35,370 bases of DNA from the NCBI GenBank assembly GCA_035516795.1, contig DATIZX010000063.1:1-35370 (forward strand), read 5' to 3'. How positions within the stretch are numbered: position 1 is the first letter of the stretch; each line of letters opens with the position of its first letter. The position numbers and the translations under genes are program-made. Shown here one piece after another: positions 7,624-16,360 of the stretch. The notes below the pieces were generated by a model. It made no database searches, had not been told where the DNA came from, and worked only from the letters and a program-made list of their open reading frames with translations. This DNA comes from DATJBF01 sp035516795. Its GTDB lineage: Bacteria; Verrucomicrobiota; Verrucomicrobiia; Palsa-1439.

Positions 7624-8541
7624 ATGTCTCTTCGACCCGTTCGGCGGATGATCAAATCCAAGCCAACCCTCGAAGGCGCGGGGGTGCACCTGCGGCGCGC
7701 GTTCGGCTTCGGTAACACCACCGAGTTCGACCCGTTCCTTCTCCTCGACGATTTTCGCAACGACATTCCGGAGGATTATTTGGCCGGATTCCCATGGCAT
7801 CCTCACCGCGGAATCGAGACCGTTACCTACGTCCTCGCCGGGACCGTCGAGCACGGCGACAGCATGGGGAACCGCGGCGCGATTGCCGCCGGCGACATCC
7901 AATGGATGACCGCGGGGCGCGGCATCATCCATCAGGAAATGCCCAAGGGCGACGTCGACGGCCGCATGCATGGATTCCAGTTGTGGGCGAATCTACCATC
8001 GTCGCTCAAAATGACGGCGCCCCGCTACCAGGAAATCAAGGCGCCCGAAGTTCCGGAGGTCGTCGACGATGATGGCACCCGCGCGCGGATTGTCTGTGGA
8101 AGTTTCTGGGGGAAACGTGGTCCCGTGGTCGGGATCGCTGCGGACCCGATCTACATCGATGTGTCAGTGCCGCCCGGCAAACGGAAGAGTCTCCCGGTCG
8201 AGACGACCCGCCACGCGTTTGCCTACGTGTTCGCGGGGGCCGGCAAATTCTGCAACGCGTCTGGTCCTCTCGCGGTGCCGACCGAAGGAGTCGGCTGGGC
8301 AGACACAACGCCTCCCACGGCCGCCGAGGATCGCTCGCTCGTTCTGTTTGACAGCGGCGACGAAGTCACGGTGCAGGCCGGGCCGGACGGAATCCGTTTT
8401 CTCCTTGTTTCGGGCCAGCCACTCAAGGAGCCGGTCGCGTGGTACGGACCGATTGTTATGAACACGCAGGAACAACTCCAACGGGCGTACGAGGAGCTTC
8501 AGGAAGGGACGTTCTTGGAACCGAAAAAGATTTCTCGGTGA
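7624..8541 (+). CDS. Pirin family protein
   Basis: A 305-residue bicupin of the pirin family. The metal ligands of the N-terminal cupin are present: His59 and His61 (WHPHRGIETVTYVLAG), His103 and Glu105 (GRGIIHQE). The C-terminal cupin runs from about residue 160. Pirins bind iron; some act as quercetin 2,3-dioxygenases and others as redox-sensitive regulators. A strong SD (GGGAGG) lies 5 nt ahead of the ATG. It opens a long plus-strand series of redox proteins, and a 52-bp sequence upstream recurs before the next gene, so a shared stress signal may control both. The family call is firm and the activity is not determined. Confidence 0.92.
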   Translation: MSLRPVRRMIKSKPTLEGAGVHLRRAFGFGNTTEFDPFLLLDDFRNDIPEDYLAGFPWHPHRGIETVTYVLAGTVEHGDSMGNRGAIAAGDIQWMTAGRGIIHQEMPKGDVDGRMHGFQLWANLPSSLKMTAPRYQEIKAPEVPEVVDDDGTRARIVCGSFWGKRGPVVGIAADPIYIDVSVPPGKRKSLPVETTRHAFAYVFAGAGKFCNASGPLAVPTEGVGWADTTPPTAAEDRSLVLFDSGDEVTVQAGPDGIRFLLVSGQPLKEPVAWYGPIVMNTQEQLQRAYEELQEGTFLEPKKISR

Positions 8542-8580
8542 GCAGGCGATAGCGTCTTCGGAGTGTGTGTGCGCGCGAAC

Positions 8581-8653
8581 TGTAGCGGCGGTCTGCGACT
8601 GCCGACCTCCTATAGACCCCCCACTCCTTCGGCGCTCACAGAGCGCCGCTACA
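8581..8653. repeat. TGTAG...CTACA palindromic repeat, copy 2
   Basis: The element begins TGTAGCGGCGGTCTGCGACT and ends GAGCGCCGCTACA. Its outer arms TGTAGCGGCG and CGCCGCTACA are complementary, closing around a roughly 50-nt interior. It lies between pirin and the alpha/beta hydrolase, 40 bp after the pirin stop, and may also affect transcript ending there. Confidence 0.6.
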
Positions 8654-8685
8654 GCGAATTGTCATACTGTTTTGTACCCCTCGCT

Positions 8686-8737
8686 CTTGAATTGTTGTGA
8701 CGGTGTGCTACCTGTTCTTGCGGGTCGGAGGTGGCGA
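8686..8737 (+). promoter_or_regulatory. Upstream element shared with pirin (copy B)
   Basis: Partner of the element at 7517-7568, aligned without gaps. It ends 115 bp before the ATG of the alpha/beta hydrolase. The sequences between each element and its gene do not align except at the ribosome-binding end (GTTCTCATG in both), so the element itself rather than a whole leader has been kept. Confidence 0.5.
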
Positions 8738-8852
8738 GTTGGACTGGCTGTTCTTGGTGGTGGCGATTTCAGTCCAAGCTGTGGACTTCCCCATCAGGAC
8801 GACTTTCTCGCACCGATAACTGTTGTTTCACAAACAGGAAAGGAGCGTTCTC

Positions 8853-9770
8853 ATGCCATACTTAAAGATCGGTAAAGAAAACTTGGGGAACGTCGACATC
8901 TACTACAAGGACTGGGGAACCGGACAGCCTGTGGTCTTCAGTCACGGGTGGCCGTTGAGCGCGGACGCGTTTGAAGACCAGATGTTGTTCCTGGCCAACC
9001 ACGGATACCGCTGCATCGCCCATGATCGCCGCGGCCATGGCCGCTCGAGTCAGCCTTGGAACGGCAACGATATGGACACCTACGCCGACGACCTCGCAAA
9101 ACTCGTCGAGGCGCTCGACCTGAAGGAAGCGATTCATATCGGCCACTCGACAGGCGGCGGCGAAGTCGCCCGTTACATCGGGCGTCATGGCACGAACCGC
9201 GTGGCCAAAGCCGTGCTGATTGGCGCGGTCCCGCCGTTGATGCTGAAGACGCCCGCCAATCCCGGTGGTTTGCCGATGAAAGCGTTCGACGATATCCGGG
9301 CCGCCGTTCTCGCCGACCGCTCGCAGTTTTGGAAGGACCTCAGTATGCCGTTCTACGGCTTCAACCGGCCAGGCGCGAAAGTTTCACAGGGCCTGCGCGA
9401 TTCGTTCTGGCTGCAAGGGATGATGGCCGGACACAAAGCCGTTTACGACTGCATCAAGGCCTTCTCCGAAACGGATTTCACGGAAGACCTCAAGAAGTTC
9501 AATGTGCCGACGCTCATTCTGCACGGCGACGACGATCAGATCGTGCCGATCGCCGACTCGGCGTTGCTTTCGGCAAAGATAGTCAAGGGCGCCACGCTCA
9601 AGGTGATCGCGGGCGCACCGCACGGCATGTGCTCGACCTTGAAGGACCGGGTCAACGAGGAGTTGCTCGCCTTTCTCGGGAAGGCGCCTCAACCAGCCGG
9701 GCGAAGTCAAAGTCCGCTGAGGAAAGCCGACGCGGGCAAGAAGTCCGCACAACCGGTAGCGAAGCGATAG
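8853..9770 (+). CDS. Alpha/beta hydrolase, non-heme haloperoxidase type
   Basis: A 305-residue alpha/beta hydrolase with the cofactor-free haloperoxidase/esterase signature. The oxyanion segment is FSHGWPLSADAF (29-40), the nucleophile elbow GHSTGG has Ser99, the acid is Asp228 (HGDDDQIVP) and the base is His257 (GAPHGMC). These enzymes hydrolyse esters and can form peracids, and natural substrates are usually unknown. The C-terminal 30 residues are a Lys/Pro/Gln-rich tail beyond the usual fold. AAAGGAG 7 nt upstream selects the ATG at 8853 over an in-frame codon at 8823. The disulfide reductase follows 49 bp later on the same strand, probably in one transcript. Confidence 0.9.
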   Translation: MPYLKIGKENLGNVDIYYKDWGTGQPVVFSHGWPLSADAFEDQMLFLANHGYRCIAHDRRGHGRSSQPWNGNDMDTYADDLAKLVEALDLKEAIHIGHSTGGGEVARYIGRHGTNRVAKAVLIGAVPPLMLKTPANPGGLPMKAFDDIRAAVLADRSQFWKDLSMPFYGFNRPGAKVSQGLRDSFWLQGMMAGHKAVYDCIKAFSETDFTEDLKKFNVPTLILHGDDDQIVPIADSALLSAKIVKGATLKVIAGAPHGMCSTLKDRVNEELLAFLGKAPQPAGRSQSPLRKADAGKKSAQPVAKR

Positions 9771-9819
9771 CATCTCGTGAGCACCGAAACTCAACACTGA
9801 AAAACAGACAAAGGAGAAC

Positions 9820-11253
9820 GTGCCGTCTCTAGAGGAATACGATGTCGTGGTGTTGGGCAGCGGCGCGGCCGGCAAACTCATCGGCTGGACCCTAGCCAGG
9901 AAAGGGATGAAGGCCGCCGTCATTGAGCGCAAATATGTTGGAGGGTCCTGCCCCAACATCGCCTGTCTTCCGAGCAAGAACGTCATCCACAGCGCGAAAG
10001 TCGCTTCTTACTTCCGGCGGAGCGAGGAGTTCGGAATCACCAAGAAGGATTCGAAAATCGACATGTCCGCCGTGCGGGGGCGCAAACGAAAGATGGTCGC
10101 GGGCTTGGTCGAATTGCATCTCGACAACTACAAAAAAAGCGGGGCGGAACTGATCATGGGTTTCGGACGGTTTATCGGACCTAAAGCCATCGAGGTGATC
10201 TCCGCCGAAGGCACCACGCGGCTCCTGCGCGGAAAGTACGTTGTCATCAATACCGGAACGCGTGCAACCATCGACTCGACGCCGGGCCTGGCCGAAGCGA
10301 AGCCGTTGACCCATATCGAAGCACTCGAGTTGGACCAGATTCCACAACATCTGTTGATCCTGGGAGGCGGCTACGTCGGCCTCGAATTTTCGCAAGCGAT
10401 GCGCCGGTTCGGCAGCCGTGTCACGCTCATCGAACGGAAGTCCCGGCTGGTCCATCGCGAGGATCCGGATGTATCGGATGGCATACATGCGTTGTTCAAA
10501 GACGAAGGAATCGATGTGCTGACAAGCGCTCGCGTCACCTGTGTGGAGGGAAAGTCCGGTCAATCCGTGAAACTGCATGCGAACCGTGACGGCTCGGAAA
10601 TTGTCGTGGATGGCACGCATCTGCTGGTCGCGACCGGTCGCACGCCCAACACCGACGGCATTGGCCTTGACCTCGCCGGAGTGGAGACAACCGACCGTGG
10701 GTACATCAAAGTGAACGAGCGCCTGGAAACGACGGCGTCCGACGTTTGGGCGGCGGGCGATTGTGCCGGCAGCCCGCATTTCACGCACATCTCCGAAAAT
10801 GATTTCCGAATCGTATGCGACAACATCCTGGGCAGCCATCACGTGACAACGGGTCGACAAGTCCCCTTCTGCCTGTTCACCGATCCCGAACTGGCCCGCA
10901 TTGGTTTGAACGAGATAGAAGCCAAAGCGCGCGGCATCTCGTACCGATTGGCAAAAATCCCGATGGGGGCGGTGTTGCGAACCCGGACGCTTTCCGAAAT
11001 GCGGGGCTTTATGAAGGCCCTGGTCGATAACAAGAGCGATCGCATTCTTGGGTTTACGGCGTTCGGTGTGGAAGCGGGAGAAATCATGGCGTCCGTGCAG
11101 GTCGCGATGATTGCCGGACTTCCGTATACCGCCTTGCGCGACGCCATCTTCACGCATCCGACCATGGCGGAAGGCCTCGGCGTCCTCTTTGCCAAAGTGC
11201 CGTCCGTATCCGCGCCTGTTTTGAAGGAGCAAGTATCGGCCGCACGAACTTGA
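9820..11253 (+). CDS. Class I pyridine nucleotide-disulfide oxidoreductase (mercuric reductase-like)
   Basis: A 477-residue flavoprotein of the glutathione reductase/dihydrolipoamide dehydrogenase/mercuric reductase family. The FAD-binding motif GSGAAG is at residues 13-18. The redox disulfide is Cys44 and Cys49 in GGSCPNIACLPSK. The NAD(P)-binding motif GGGYVG lies near residue 186, the second FAD motif is WAAGDCAG, and the C-terminal base is His446 with Glu451 (HPTMAEGL). All catalytic residues are intact. There is no N-terminal metal-binding domain and no C-terminal Cys pair, so mercuric reduction is unlikely. The start is a GTG with AAGGAG only 3 nt upstream. The DUF302 gene begins 7 bp after its stop, implying translational coupling. 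Confidence 0.9.
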   Translation: MPSLEEYDVVVLGSGAAGKLIGWTLARKGMKAAVIERKYVGGSCPNIACLPSKNVIHSAKVASYFRRSEEFGITKKDSKIDMSAVRGRKRKMVAGLVELHLDNYKKSGAELIMGFGRFIGPKAIEVISAEGTTRLLRGKYVVINTGTRATIDSTPGLAEAKPLTHIEALELDQIPQHLLILGGGYVGLEFSQAMRRFGSRVTLIERKSRLVHREDPDVSDGIHALFKDEGIDVLTSARVTCVEGKSGQSVKLHANRDGSEIVVDGTHLLVATGRTPNTDGIGLDLAGVETTDRGYIKVNERLETTASDVWAAGDCAGSPHFTHISENDFRIVCDNILGSHHVTTGRQVPFCLFTDPELARIGLNEIEAKARGISYRLAKIPMGAVLRTRTLSEMRGFMKALVDNKSDRILGFTAFGVEAGEIMASVQVAMIAGLPYTALRDAIFTHPTMAEGLGVLFAKVPSVSAPVLKEQVSAART

Positions 11254-11260
11254 GGACGCG

Positions 11261-11659
11261 ATGATGGAGGGATTGATCACCGTTCAGAGCAAGATCGGAC
11301 CGAAGGAGACGATGGACCGGCTCGAAACAGAAGTCAAAGCACACGGAATGAGCGTCTTTGCCCGGATCGATCACGCAGCGTTAGCGGCAGAGGTGGGGCT
11401 GACGTTGCGCCCCACTAAGCTCATCGTGTTTGGCAATCCGCGTGGGGGCACTCCTTTGATGCAGGCGAGTCAGACGATCGGCATCGATCTGCCGTTGAAA
11501 GCCCTCGTCTGGCAGGACGCCTCCGGTAAAACCTGGCTCTCCTATAACGAGCCGGAGTGGTTGGCGAACCGGCATAGCGTGGCTGGAGCAAAACTGATGC
11601 TTGCCTCGATGGGCCTCGCTCTCAGCACCATTGCCGATAAAGCCACCAAAGATGCATGA
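11261..11659 (+). CDS. DUF302 domain protein
   Basis: A 132-residue protein covering one complete DUF302 domain: GLITVQSKIGPKETMDRL at the start, VFARIDHAALAAEVG, LRPTKLIVFGNPRGGTPLMQ, and IDLPLKALVW plus YNEPEWLANRH near the end. The fold is a small alpha/beta domain found alone or beside redox and heavy-metal genes; its biochemical role is not established. There is no signal peptide, so it is cytosolic. Two Met codons open the frame (11261 and 11264). The 7-bp distance from the disulfide reductase suggests that the two proteins are made together. The family call is secure. Confidence 0.9.
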   Translation: MMEGLITVQSKIGPKETMDRLETEVKAHGMSVFARIDHAALAAEVGLTLRPTKLIVFGNPRGGTPLMQASQTIGIDLPLKALVWQDASGKTWLSYNEPEWLANRHSVAGAKLMLASMGLALSTIADKATKDA

Positions 11660-11772
11660 CCTGAACCCATGCCCATTTAAAGGCAAGTTTTATGAGCTAT
11701 ATCCGAAACTCCGACCAACGAACCCGTGTCAATCACGGATGGCTGAGTGCGCCTAACAAAATCGCCCATCCC

Positions 11773-11829
11773 GTAGCCGCACTCTTTACGGGTGCGTCCT
11801 TCCCGCGCAGGCTAAAGCCTGCGACTACA
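11773..11829. repeat. TGTAG...CTACA palindromic repeat, copy 3
   Basis: Begins GTAGCCGCACTCTTTACGGG and ends AAAGCCTGCGACTACA. It is nearly identical to copy 4 at 33920-33978, sharing CGGGTGCGTCC, CGCAGGC and TAAAGCCTGCG. It lies upstream of the DsbA-like gene. A 7-bp inverted repeat (ATCGTTG...CAACGAT) follows directly after it. Confidence 0.65.
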
Positions 11830-11947
11830 GTATCGTTGGGTGCTCTAAACAACGATCCCGCATTATCGTTCGCAGCCTCTTGCGTCGGCGCTCCAGTGAA
11901 AATTCTAGTTTATGAAACGCAAACTCGAATCCTAAGGAGATCAAACC

Positions 11948-12520
11948 ATGAATGATTTTGAAACTGCAACGCTGGCCATTCCCGTGGGAAAGCGAGATCA
12001 CATCCAAGGCCCGTCGTCGGCCGTCGTGACGTTGGTGGAATACGGCGATTACCAGTGCCCGTTCTGCGGGGACACCTATCCCGTCATCAAGAAACTGCAA
12101 AAGCATTTTGGCGAGCAATTGCGATTTGTCTTCCGCAATTTCCCGCTGGCGAGGATTCACGCCTACGCCGAACGCGCCGCCGAAGCCGCGGAAGCGGCCG
12201 GTGGTCAGGGCAAGTTTTGGGAGATGCACGACTATTTGTTCGAGCACCAAGACGCGCTCGACGCCGAAAATCTGGTCCGGGCTGCCACCCTGCTCGGCCT
12301 CGATATGGTGAAATTCGAACGCGAGGTCGCAGAGCGCGTTTATGCGAAGCGAGTACAGGAGGATATCCAAAGTGGCGTCGACAGCGACGTGGGCGGCACG
12401 CCGACAACGTTCATCAACGGTGTGCGCAACGACGACGATGACGATTTCGAGACGTTGAAAACAAAAATCGAGGAAGCCATCATGATCGGCAAGGCATCCA
12501 AAGGAAAGCGTCGCTCCTGA
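11948..12520 (+). CDS. DsbA-family thioredoxin-like protein, cytosolic
   Basis: A 190-residue thioredoxin-fold protein of the DsbA family. The active-site motif is Cys37-Pro-Phe-Cys40 in YGDYQCPFCG, a helical insertion occupies about residues 75-140, and the cis-Pro segment is GGTPTTFING. No signal peptide is present, so unlike periplasmic DsbA it should work in the cytosol as a thiol reductase or isomerase. The Asp run (NDDDDDF) and basic tail (KGKRRS) are variable. AAGGAG 8 nt ahead fixes the start. The response regulator/flavoprotein fusion starts 2 bp after its stop, so the two are almost certainly co-translated and may share electrons or a signal. Confidence 0.9.
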   Translation: MNDFETATLAIPVGKRDHIQGPSSAVVTLVEYGDYQCPFCGDTYPVIKKLQKHFGEQLRFVFRNFPLARIHAYAERAAEAAEAAGGQGKFWEMHDYLFEHQDALDAENLVRAATLLGLDMVKFEREVAERVYAKRVQEDIQSGVDSDVGGTPTTFINGVRNDDDDDFETLKTKIEEAIMIGKASKGKRRS

Positions 12521-12522
12521 TT

Positions 12523-14184
12523 ATGGCCAAACCGGTGATATGGACCGTCGACGACGACCCGGATGTGTTGCGGGCCGTGGAGCGCGATTTGCGCCGGCAA
12601 TACGGGAATCGCTACCGGGTTATGGCCGCCGATTCGGGCGAAGTCGCCTTGGAATCCGTCAAGCAATTGAAACTCCGCAACGATCCGGTCGCGCTGTTTC
12701 TGGTCGACCAGCGTATGCCGGGCATGTCGGGAGTGGAATTTCTGGAGTCGGCGCTGCAGTTTTACCCCGACGCCAAGCGCGCGTTGCTTACCGCCTACGC
12801 CGACACCGACGCAGCGATCCGCGCCATCAACTCCGTCCAGATCGATCATTACCTGATGAAACCGTGGGATCCGCCCGAGGAACGTCTCTACGGCGTCGTC
12901 GACGATTTGCTCGACGATTGGCAGACATCGTTCCGGCCGCCGTTTGAAGGGATTCGAGTCGTCGGCTATCGTTGGTCGCCGCGGTTCACTCAGATTCGGG
13001 ATTTTCTGGCGCGCAATTCCATCCCGTACCAGGTGTTGGACGTGGAGATCAATGATGCGGCCGTCCAGTTGATGCAGAGCTGCGGCGCGACCTGCAAACA
13101 GTTGCCGGTGCTGGTCTTTGCCGATGGTTCGCATCTGTTTGATCCATCTCCGGCCGCCGTGGCCGAGAAACTCGGATTGAAAACCAAAGCCGAGTTGCCG
13201 CTTTACGATTTCGTGATCATCGGCGCCGGGCCGGCCGGTCTCGCGGCGGCCGTGTACGGAGCCGCCGACGGATTGAAGACACTGCTCATCGAACGCGAGG
13301 CACCCGGCGGCCAGGCGGGCCGGAGTTCACGAATCGAGAATTATCTGGGTTTCCCCAACGGGCTCAGCGGTTTCGACCTTGCCCGGCGCGCGGTCACGCA
13401 GGCCCGGCGATTTGGTGCCGAGATTCTCGCGCCGCAGGAAGTGACCGGCGTTCGGGTCGACGGTCCGTCGCGATTCGTCAAACTGGGCAACGGCACGGAG
13501 GTCGGCTGCCGCGCCTTGTTGATTGCGACAGGGATCGCTTATCGCAAGGTCGACGTGCCGGGCGTGGAACAACTGAACGGCGCCGGCGTGTATTACTACG
13601 CGCCGATGACCGAAGCGCTTTCGTACAAAAACGAAGATGTTTACATCGTCGGCGGGGCGAATTCGGCGGGTCAGGCTGCCATGTATTTCTCCAAATATGC
13701 ACGGAGTGTCACGATGTTGGTGCGCGGCCCATCGCTTTCAGCCGGCATGTCGCAATACCTCGAAGACCAGCTTGCCGCGACCAAGAACATCACCGTCAAA
13801 CTGAACACGAGTGTTGTCGAGGTCAAAGGCAACGGGCACTGTGAATCCATCACCTTGGTGAACAATAAGACCTCCGCCCGGGAAACGGTCCCCGCCTGCG
13901 CCCTTTTCTTTTACGTTGGCGCGGTACCGTACACCGATTGGCTAAGCGACGTGGTCGATCGCGATGCGAAGGGCTTCATAATTTCGGGGGTGCATTTGTT
14001 GAAGGACGGCAAGCGCCCGAGCGGCTGGATGCCCGACCGCGATCCGTTCATGCTTGAAACCAGCATCCCTGGCATCTTCGTGGCCGGCGACGTGCGCCAT
14101 TCGTCCATGAAAGGCGTGACCTCCGGCGTTGGCGAAGGCGCGATGGCCGTCAAACTCATCCATCAATATCTCAGTACCGTGTAG
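12523..14184 (+). CDS. Response regulator fused to a thioredoxin-reductase-like flavoprotein
   Basis: A 553-residue three-part protein. Residues 1-130 are a receiver domain with the acid pocket Asp10-12, phospho-acceptor Asp62 (LVDQRMPG), Thr90 and Lys113. Residues about 143-210 are a glutaredoxin/thioredoxin-like module (VVGYRWSPRFTQIRDFL, Pro195). Residues about 225-553 are a low-molecular-weight thioredoxin-reductase fold with FAD motif GAGPAG (234-239), NAD(P) motif GGANSAG and the closing motif FVAGDVR. The redox CxxC of true thioredoxin reductases is missing: the site reads YYYAPM, with Tyr359 and Met362 in place of the cysteines. It should therefore oxidise NAD(P)H without passing electrons to a thioredoxin disulfide, or act as a redox sensor gated by phosphorylation. 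The histidine kinase gene starts 2 bp downstream. Confidence 0.92.
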   Translation: MAKPVIWTVDDDPDVLRAVERDLRRQYGNRYRVMAADSGEVALESVKQLKLRNDPVALFLVDQRMPGMSGVEFLESALQFYPDAKRALLTAYADTDAAIRAINSVQIDHYLMKPWDPPEERLYGVVDDLLDDWQTSFRPPFEGIRVVGYRWSPRFTQIRDFLARNSIPYQVLDVEINDAAVQLMQSCGATCKQLPVLVFADGSHLFDPSPAAVAEKLGLKTKAELPLYDFVIIGAGPAGLAAAVYGAADGLKTLLIEREAPGGQAGRSSRIENYLGFPNGLSGFDLARRAVTQARRFGAEILAPQEVTGVRVDGPSRFVKLGNGTEVGCRALLIATGIAYRKVDVPGVEQLNGAGVYYYAPMTEALSYKNEDVYIVGGANSAGQAAMYFSKYARSVTMLVRGPSLSAGMSQYLEDQLAATKNITVKLNTSVVEVKGNGHCESITLVNNKTSARETVPACALFFYVGAVPYTDWLSDVVDRDAKGFIISGVHLLKDGKRPSGWMPDRDPFMLETSIPGIFVAGDVRHSSMKGVTSGVGEGAMAVKLIHQYLSTV

Positions 14185-14186
14185 CC

Positions 14187-15584
14187 ATGGATCCATCGAC
14201 TCTTCAAGCGCTGCGGGCTATCCCGCTTTTTTCCAGTTTGTCGGGAGAGCAAACGCGTTGCTTCGAGCCGGGGGAGATTATCCAAATCGAAGCCGGCAAG
14301 GTGTTGGCGAGCGAGGGCGATCCTGTCGAATCCTTTTACGTGTTGTTGGAAGGCGAAATGCGCGCCAGCCGCAACTACAGCAATCAGGCGATTCTGATGG
14401 GCATCGTTCAACCAGGAATGTTCCTCGGCGAGATTGCTCTGTTGCTGGACAGCGCGAACCTGGCGACGATCCGCGCCCTAAAACCTTCCCGCTTGTTTCG
14501 GTTGGGCAAGGATGATTTCTGGCGAATGCTGAGCACCTGCCCGTCGGTGGCGAGCCAGATCTTTCGTACGATGGCTACCCGGGTCCGCAACATGGAAGGC
14601 TACTCGCAACAACGTGAGAAACTCGCCTCGCTCGGTACGATGGCCGCCGGGCTCGCGCACGAGTTGAACAATCCGGCCACCGCCGCGCGCCGGGCTTCAG
14701 CGCATCTGCGGGAAGTCGTCGAGAACATTCAGTCGTACGCCTGCGAGCTTCATCAATCGTTGAACCCCGACCAGTGGCAATTCCTCATCGACGCATCCGA
14801 GAACGGCCCTGCCAAACCCGTGGCGCTCGACTCGCTCGCCCGCAGCGACCGCGAAGAAGAAATCGCGACGCGGCTGGAGAACCACGGCGTCATCGACGGC
14901 TGGAAACTGGCGCCGGCGTTCGTCTCCGCCGGGATCAGCAGCGAAAAGCTTTCCACCCTGGCCGGCAAACTCCCCCGCGAATCGCTGACGCCCGCGTTCG
15001 GTTGGCTGGAAGCGAGTTTGTCGTTGAATTCTTTGCTCAACGAAATCGACGGCAGCACAGGACGGATTTCCGAATTGGTCAAAGCCGTCAAAGCCTACTC
15101 CTACATGGACCAGTCACCCATGCAAGAGGTCGACATCCATGAAGGCATCGAGAACACCCTGACCATTCTCGGCCACAAACTCAAGAAGGTCACGGTCACG
15201 CGGAAGTTCGACCGCGCCATCCCGCGCATCATGGCCTACGGCGGCGAACTCAACCAGGTCTGGACCAATCTGATCGACAACGCCATCGACGCCGTAAATG
15301 GCACCGGCAAAATCTGTATCGCCACATTCTTGGACGATGACCAGGTGGTGGTGGAAATCGCCGACAACGGCAACGGCATTCCACCCGAAGTCCAATCGCA
15401 CATTTTCGAGCCGTTCTACACAACGAAAGGGGTCGGCTCGGGAACGGGCCTCGGTTTGGTGATCAGCAATCGCATCGTCGCCGATCGTCACGGCGGCGAA
15501 ATCGAATTCGAATCCGTCCCCGGCGACACCCGCTTCAAAATCCGGCTCCCGATCAAACACACGCAGTCACCGAGTTCAGTATAA
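14187..15584 (+). CDS. Sensor histidine kinase with N-terminal cNMP-binding-like domain
   Basis: A 465-residue cytosolic kinase. Residues about 10-125 form a cyclic-nucleotide-binding-type beta-roll (LLEGEMRAS, PGMFLGEIALLL). The sequence LGTMAAGLAHELNNPATAARR carries the phospho-acceptor His158. An unusually long helical region follows to about 325. The ATPase domain has the N-box NLIDNAIDAV, G1 DNGNGIP and G2 GTGLGL. There are no membrane segments. It lies 2 bp behind the response regulator/flavoprotein fusion, which is the obvious phosphotransfer partner. The cNMP pocket lacks an obvious RxA/RTA phosphate-binding motif, so the ligand may not be a cyclic nucleotide. The pairing of a soluble kinase with a flavoprotein regulator suggests sensing of redox state. 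Confidence 0.92.
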   Translation: MDPSTLQALRAIPLFSSLSGEQTRCFEPGEIIQIEAGKVLASEGDPVESFYVLLEGEMRASRNYSNQAILMGIVQPGMFLGEIALLLDSANLATIRALKPSRLFRLGKDDFWRMLSTCPSVASQIFRTMATRVRNMEGYSQQREKLASLGTMAAGLAHELNNPATAARRASAHLREVVENIQSYACELHQSLNPDQWQFLIDASENGPAKPVALDSLARSDREEEIATRLENHGVIDGWKLAPAFVSAGISSEKLSTLAGKLPRESLTPAFGWLEASLSLNSLLNEIDGSTGRISELVKAVKAYSYMDQSPMQEVDIHEGIENTLTILGHKLKKVTVTRKFDRAIPRIMAYGGELNQVWTNLIDNAIDAVNGTGKICIATFLDDDQVVVEIADNGNGIPPEVQSHIFEPFYTTKGVGSGTGLGLVISNRIVADRHGGEIEFESVPGDTRFKIRLPIKHTQSPSSV

Positions 15585-15595
15585 GGAGCTGCACC

Positions 15596-16360
15596 ATGAG
15601 CACCAACAACTCAAAAAGTCTCGCAGGCAAAGTCGCTGTTGTCACCGGCGCATCGAAAGGCATCGGCGCGGCCATTGCCAAACAACTCGCCGGGGAAGGC
15701 GCGTCGATCGTCATCAATTACGCTTCCAGCAAGAAGGACGCGGACAAGGTCGTCGATGAAATCGCCAAGAACGGCGGCAAAGCGAAGGCTGTGCAAGCCG
15801 ACGTGGCGAAGAGCGCGAACATCAAACGATTGTTTGCCGAAACAAAGAAGGCTTTCGGCGCGGCCGATATTCTGGTCAACAACGCGGGCGTCTATGAAGC
15901 TCTTCCGCTCGAAGAAGTCACGGAGAATCATTTCCACAAGCAATTCAACGTCAATGTGCTGGGTTTGATTCTCACGACACAGGAAGCGGTCAAGCAGTTC
16001 GGCTCCAAAGGCGGCAGCGTCATCAACATCAGTTCGGTGGCCAGCACCAGCGCGCCTCCGGGCTTCTCGGTCTACAGCGCGAGCAAGGCCGCGGTCGATG
16101 CGTTGACGAAATCGCTGGCCGCCGAACTGGGACCGCGCAAGATACGCGTCAACGCCATCAATGCCGGCGTGGTCGAGACGGAAGGCCTGCATGCCGCGGG
16201 AATGGTCGAGGGTGAATTCCGCAAACAAGCTGAGGCAAAGACTCCGCTGGGCCGCATCGGCCAACCCGACGATATCGCGCCCGCAGTCGTGTTTCTCGCT
16301 TCGCCAGAATCCGGCTGGATCACTGGCGAGACGTTCCGCGTCAGCGGAGGGTTGCGGTGA
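15596..16360 (+). CDS. Short-chain dehydrogenase/reductase (SDR), first of a pair
   Basis: A 254-residue classical SDR. The NAD(P)-binding motif TGASKGIG lies at 17-24, NNAG near residue 97, and the catalytic Tyr160 and Lys164 (YSASK) follow SS in NISSVAS. The C-terminus WITGETFRVSGGLR is typical of 3-oxoacyl-ACP reductase or glucose dehydrogenase-like members. It would reduce a ketone or aldehyde with NAD(P)H; the substrate cannot be inferred. AAGGAG about 8 nt ahead supports the ATG at 15596, 11 bp after the kinase stop. The last bases overlap the next SDR start, so the pair are translationally coupled. Confidence 0.9.
   Translation: MSTNNSKSLAGKVAVVTGASKGIGAAIAKQLAGEGASIVINYASSKKDADKVVDEIAKNGGKAKAVQADVAKSANIKRLFAETKKAFGAADILVNNAGVYEALPLEEVTENHFHKQFNVNVLGLILTTQEAVKQFGSKGGSVINISSVASTSAPPGFSVYSASKAAVDALTKSLAAELGPRKIRVNAINAGVVETEGLHAAGMVEGEFRKQAEAKTPLGRIGQPDDIAPAVVFLASPESGWITGETFRVSGGLR

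Noticed and set aside
9820..11253. Calling the disulfide reductase a mercuric reductase
   Set aside because: There is no N-terminal HMA domain, no C-terminal Cys pair and no mer genes around it.
9892..11280. 462-residue open frame antisense to the disulfide reductase
   Set aside because: It is the shadow of a well-supported flavoprotein with all motifs intact; the antisense translation has no recognisable domain.
11692..11955. 87-residue open frame between DUF302 and the DsbA-like gene
   Set aside because: It runs through the palindromic repeat, has no domain, and overlaps the start of the DsbA-like gene.
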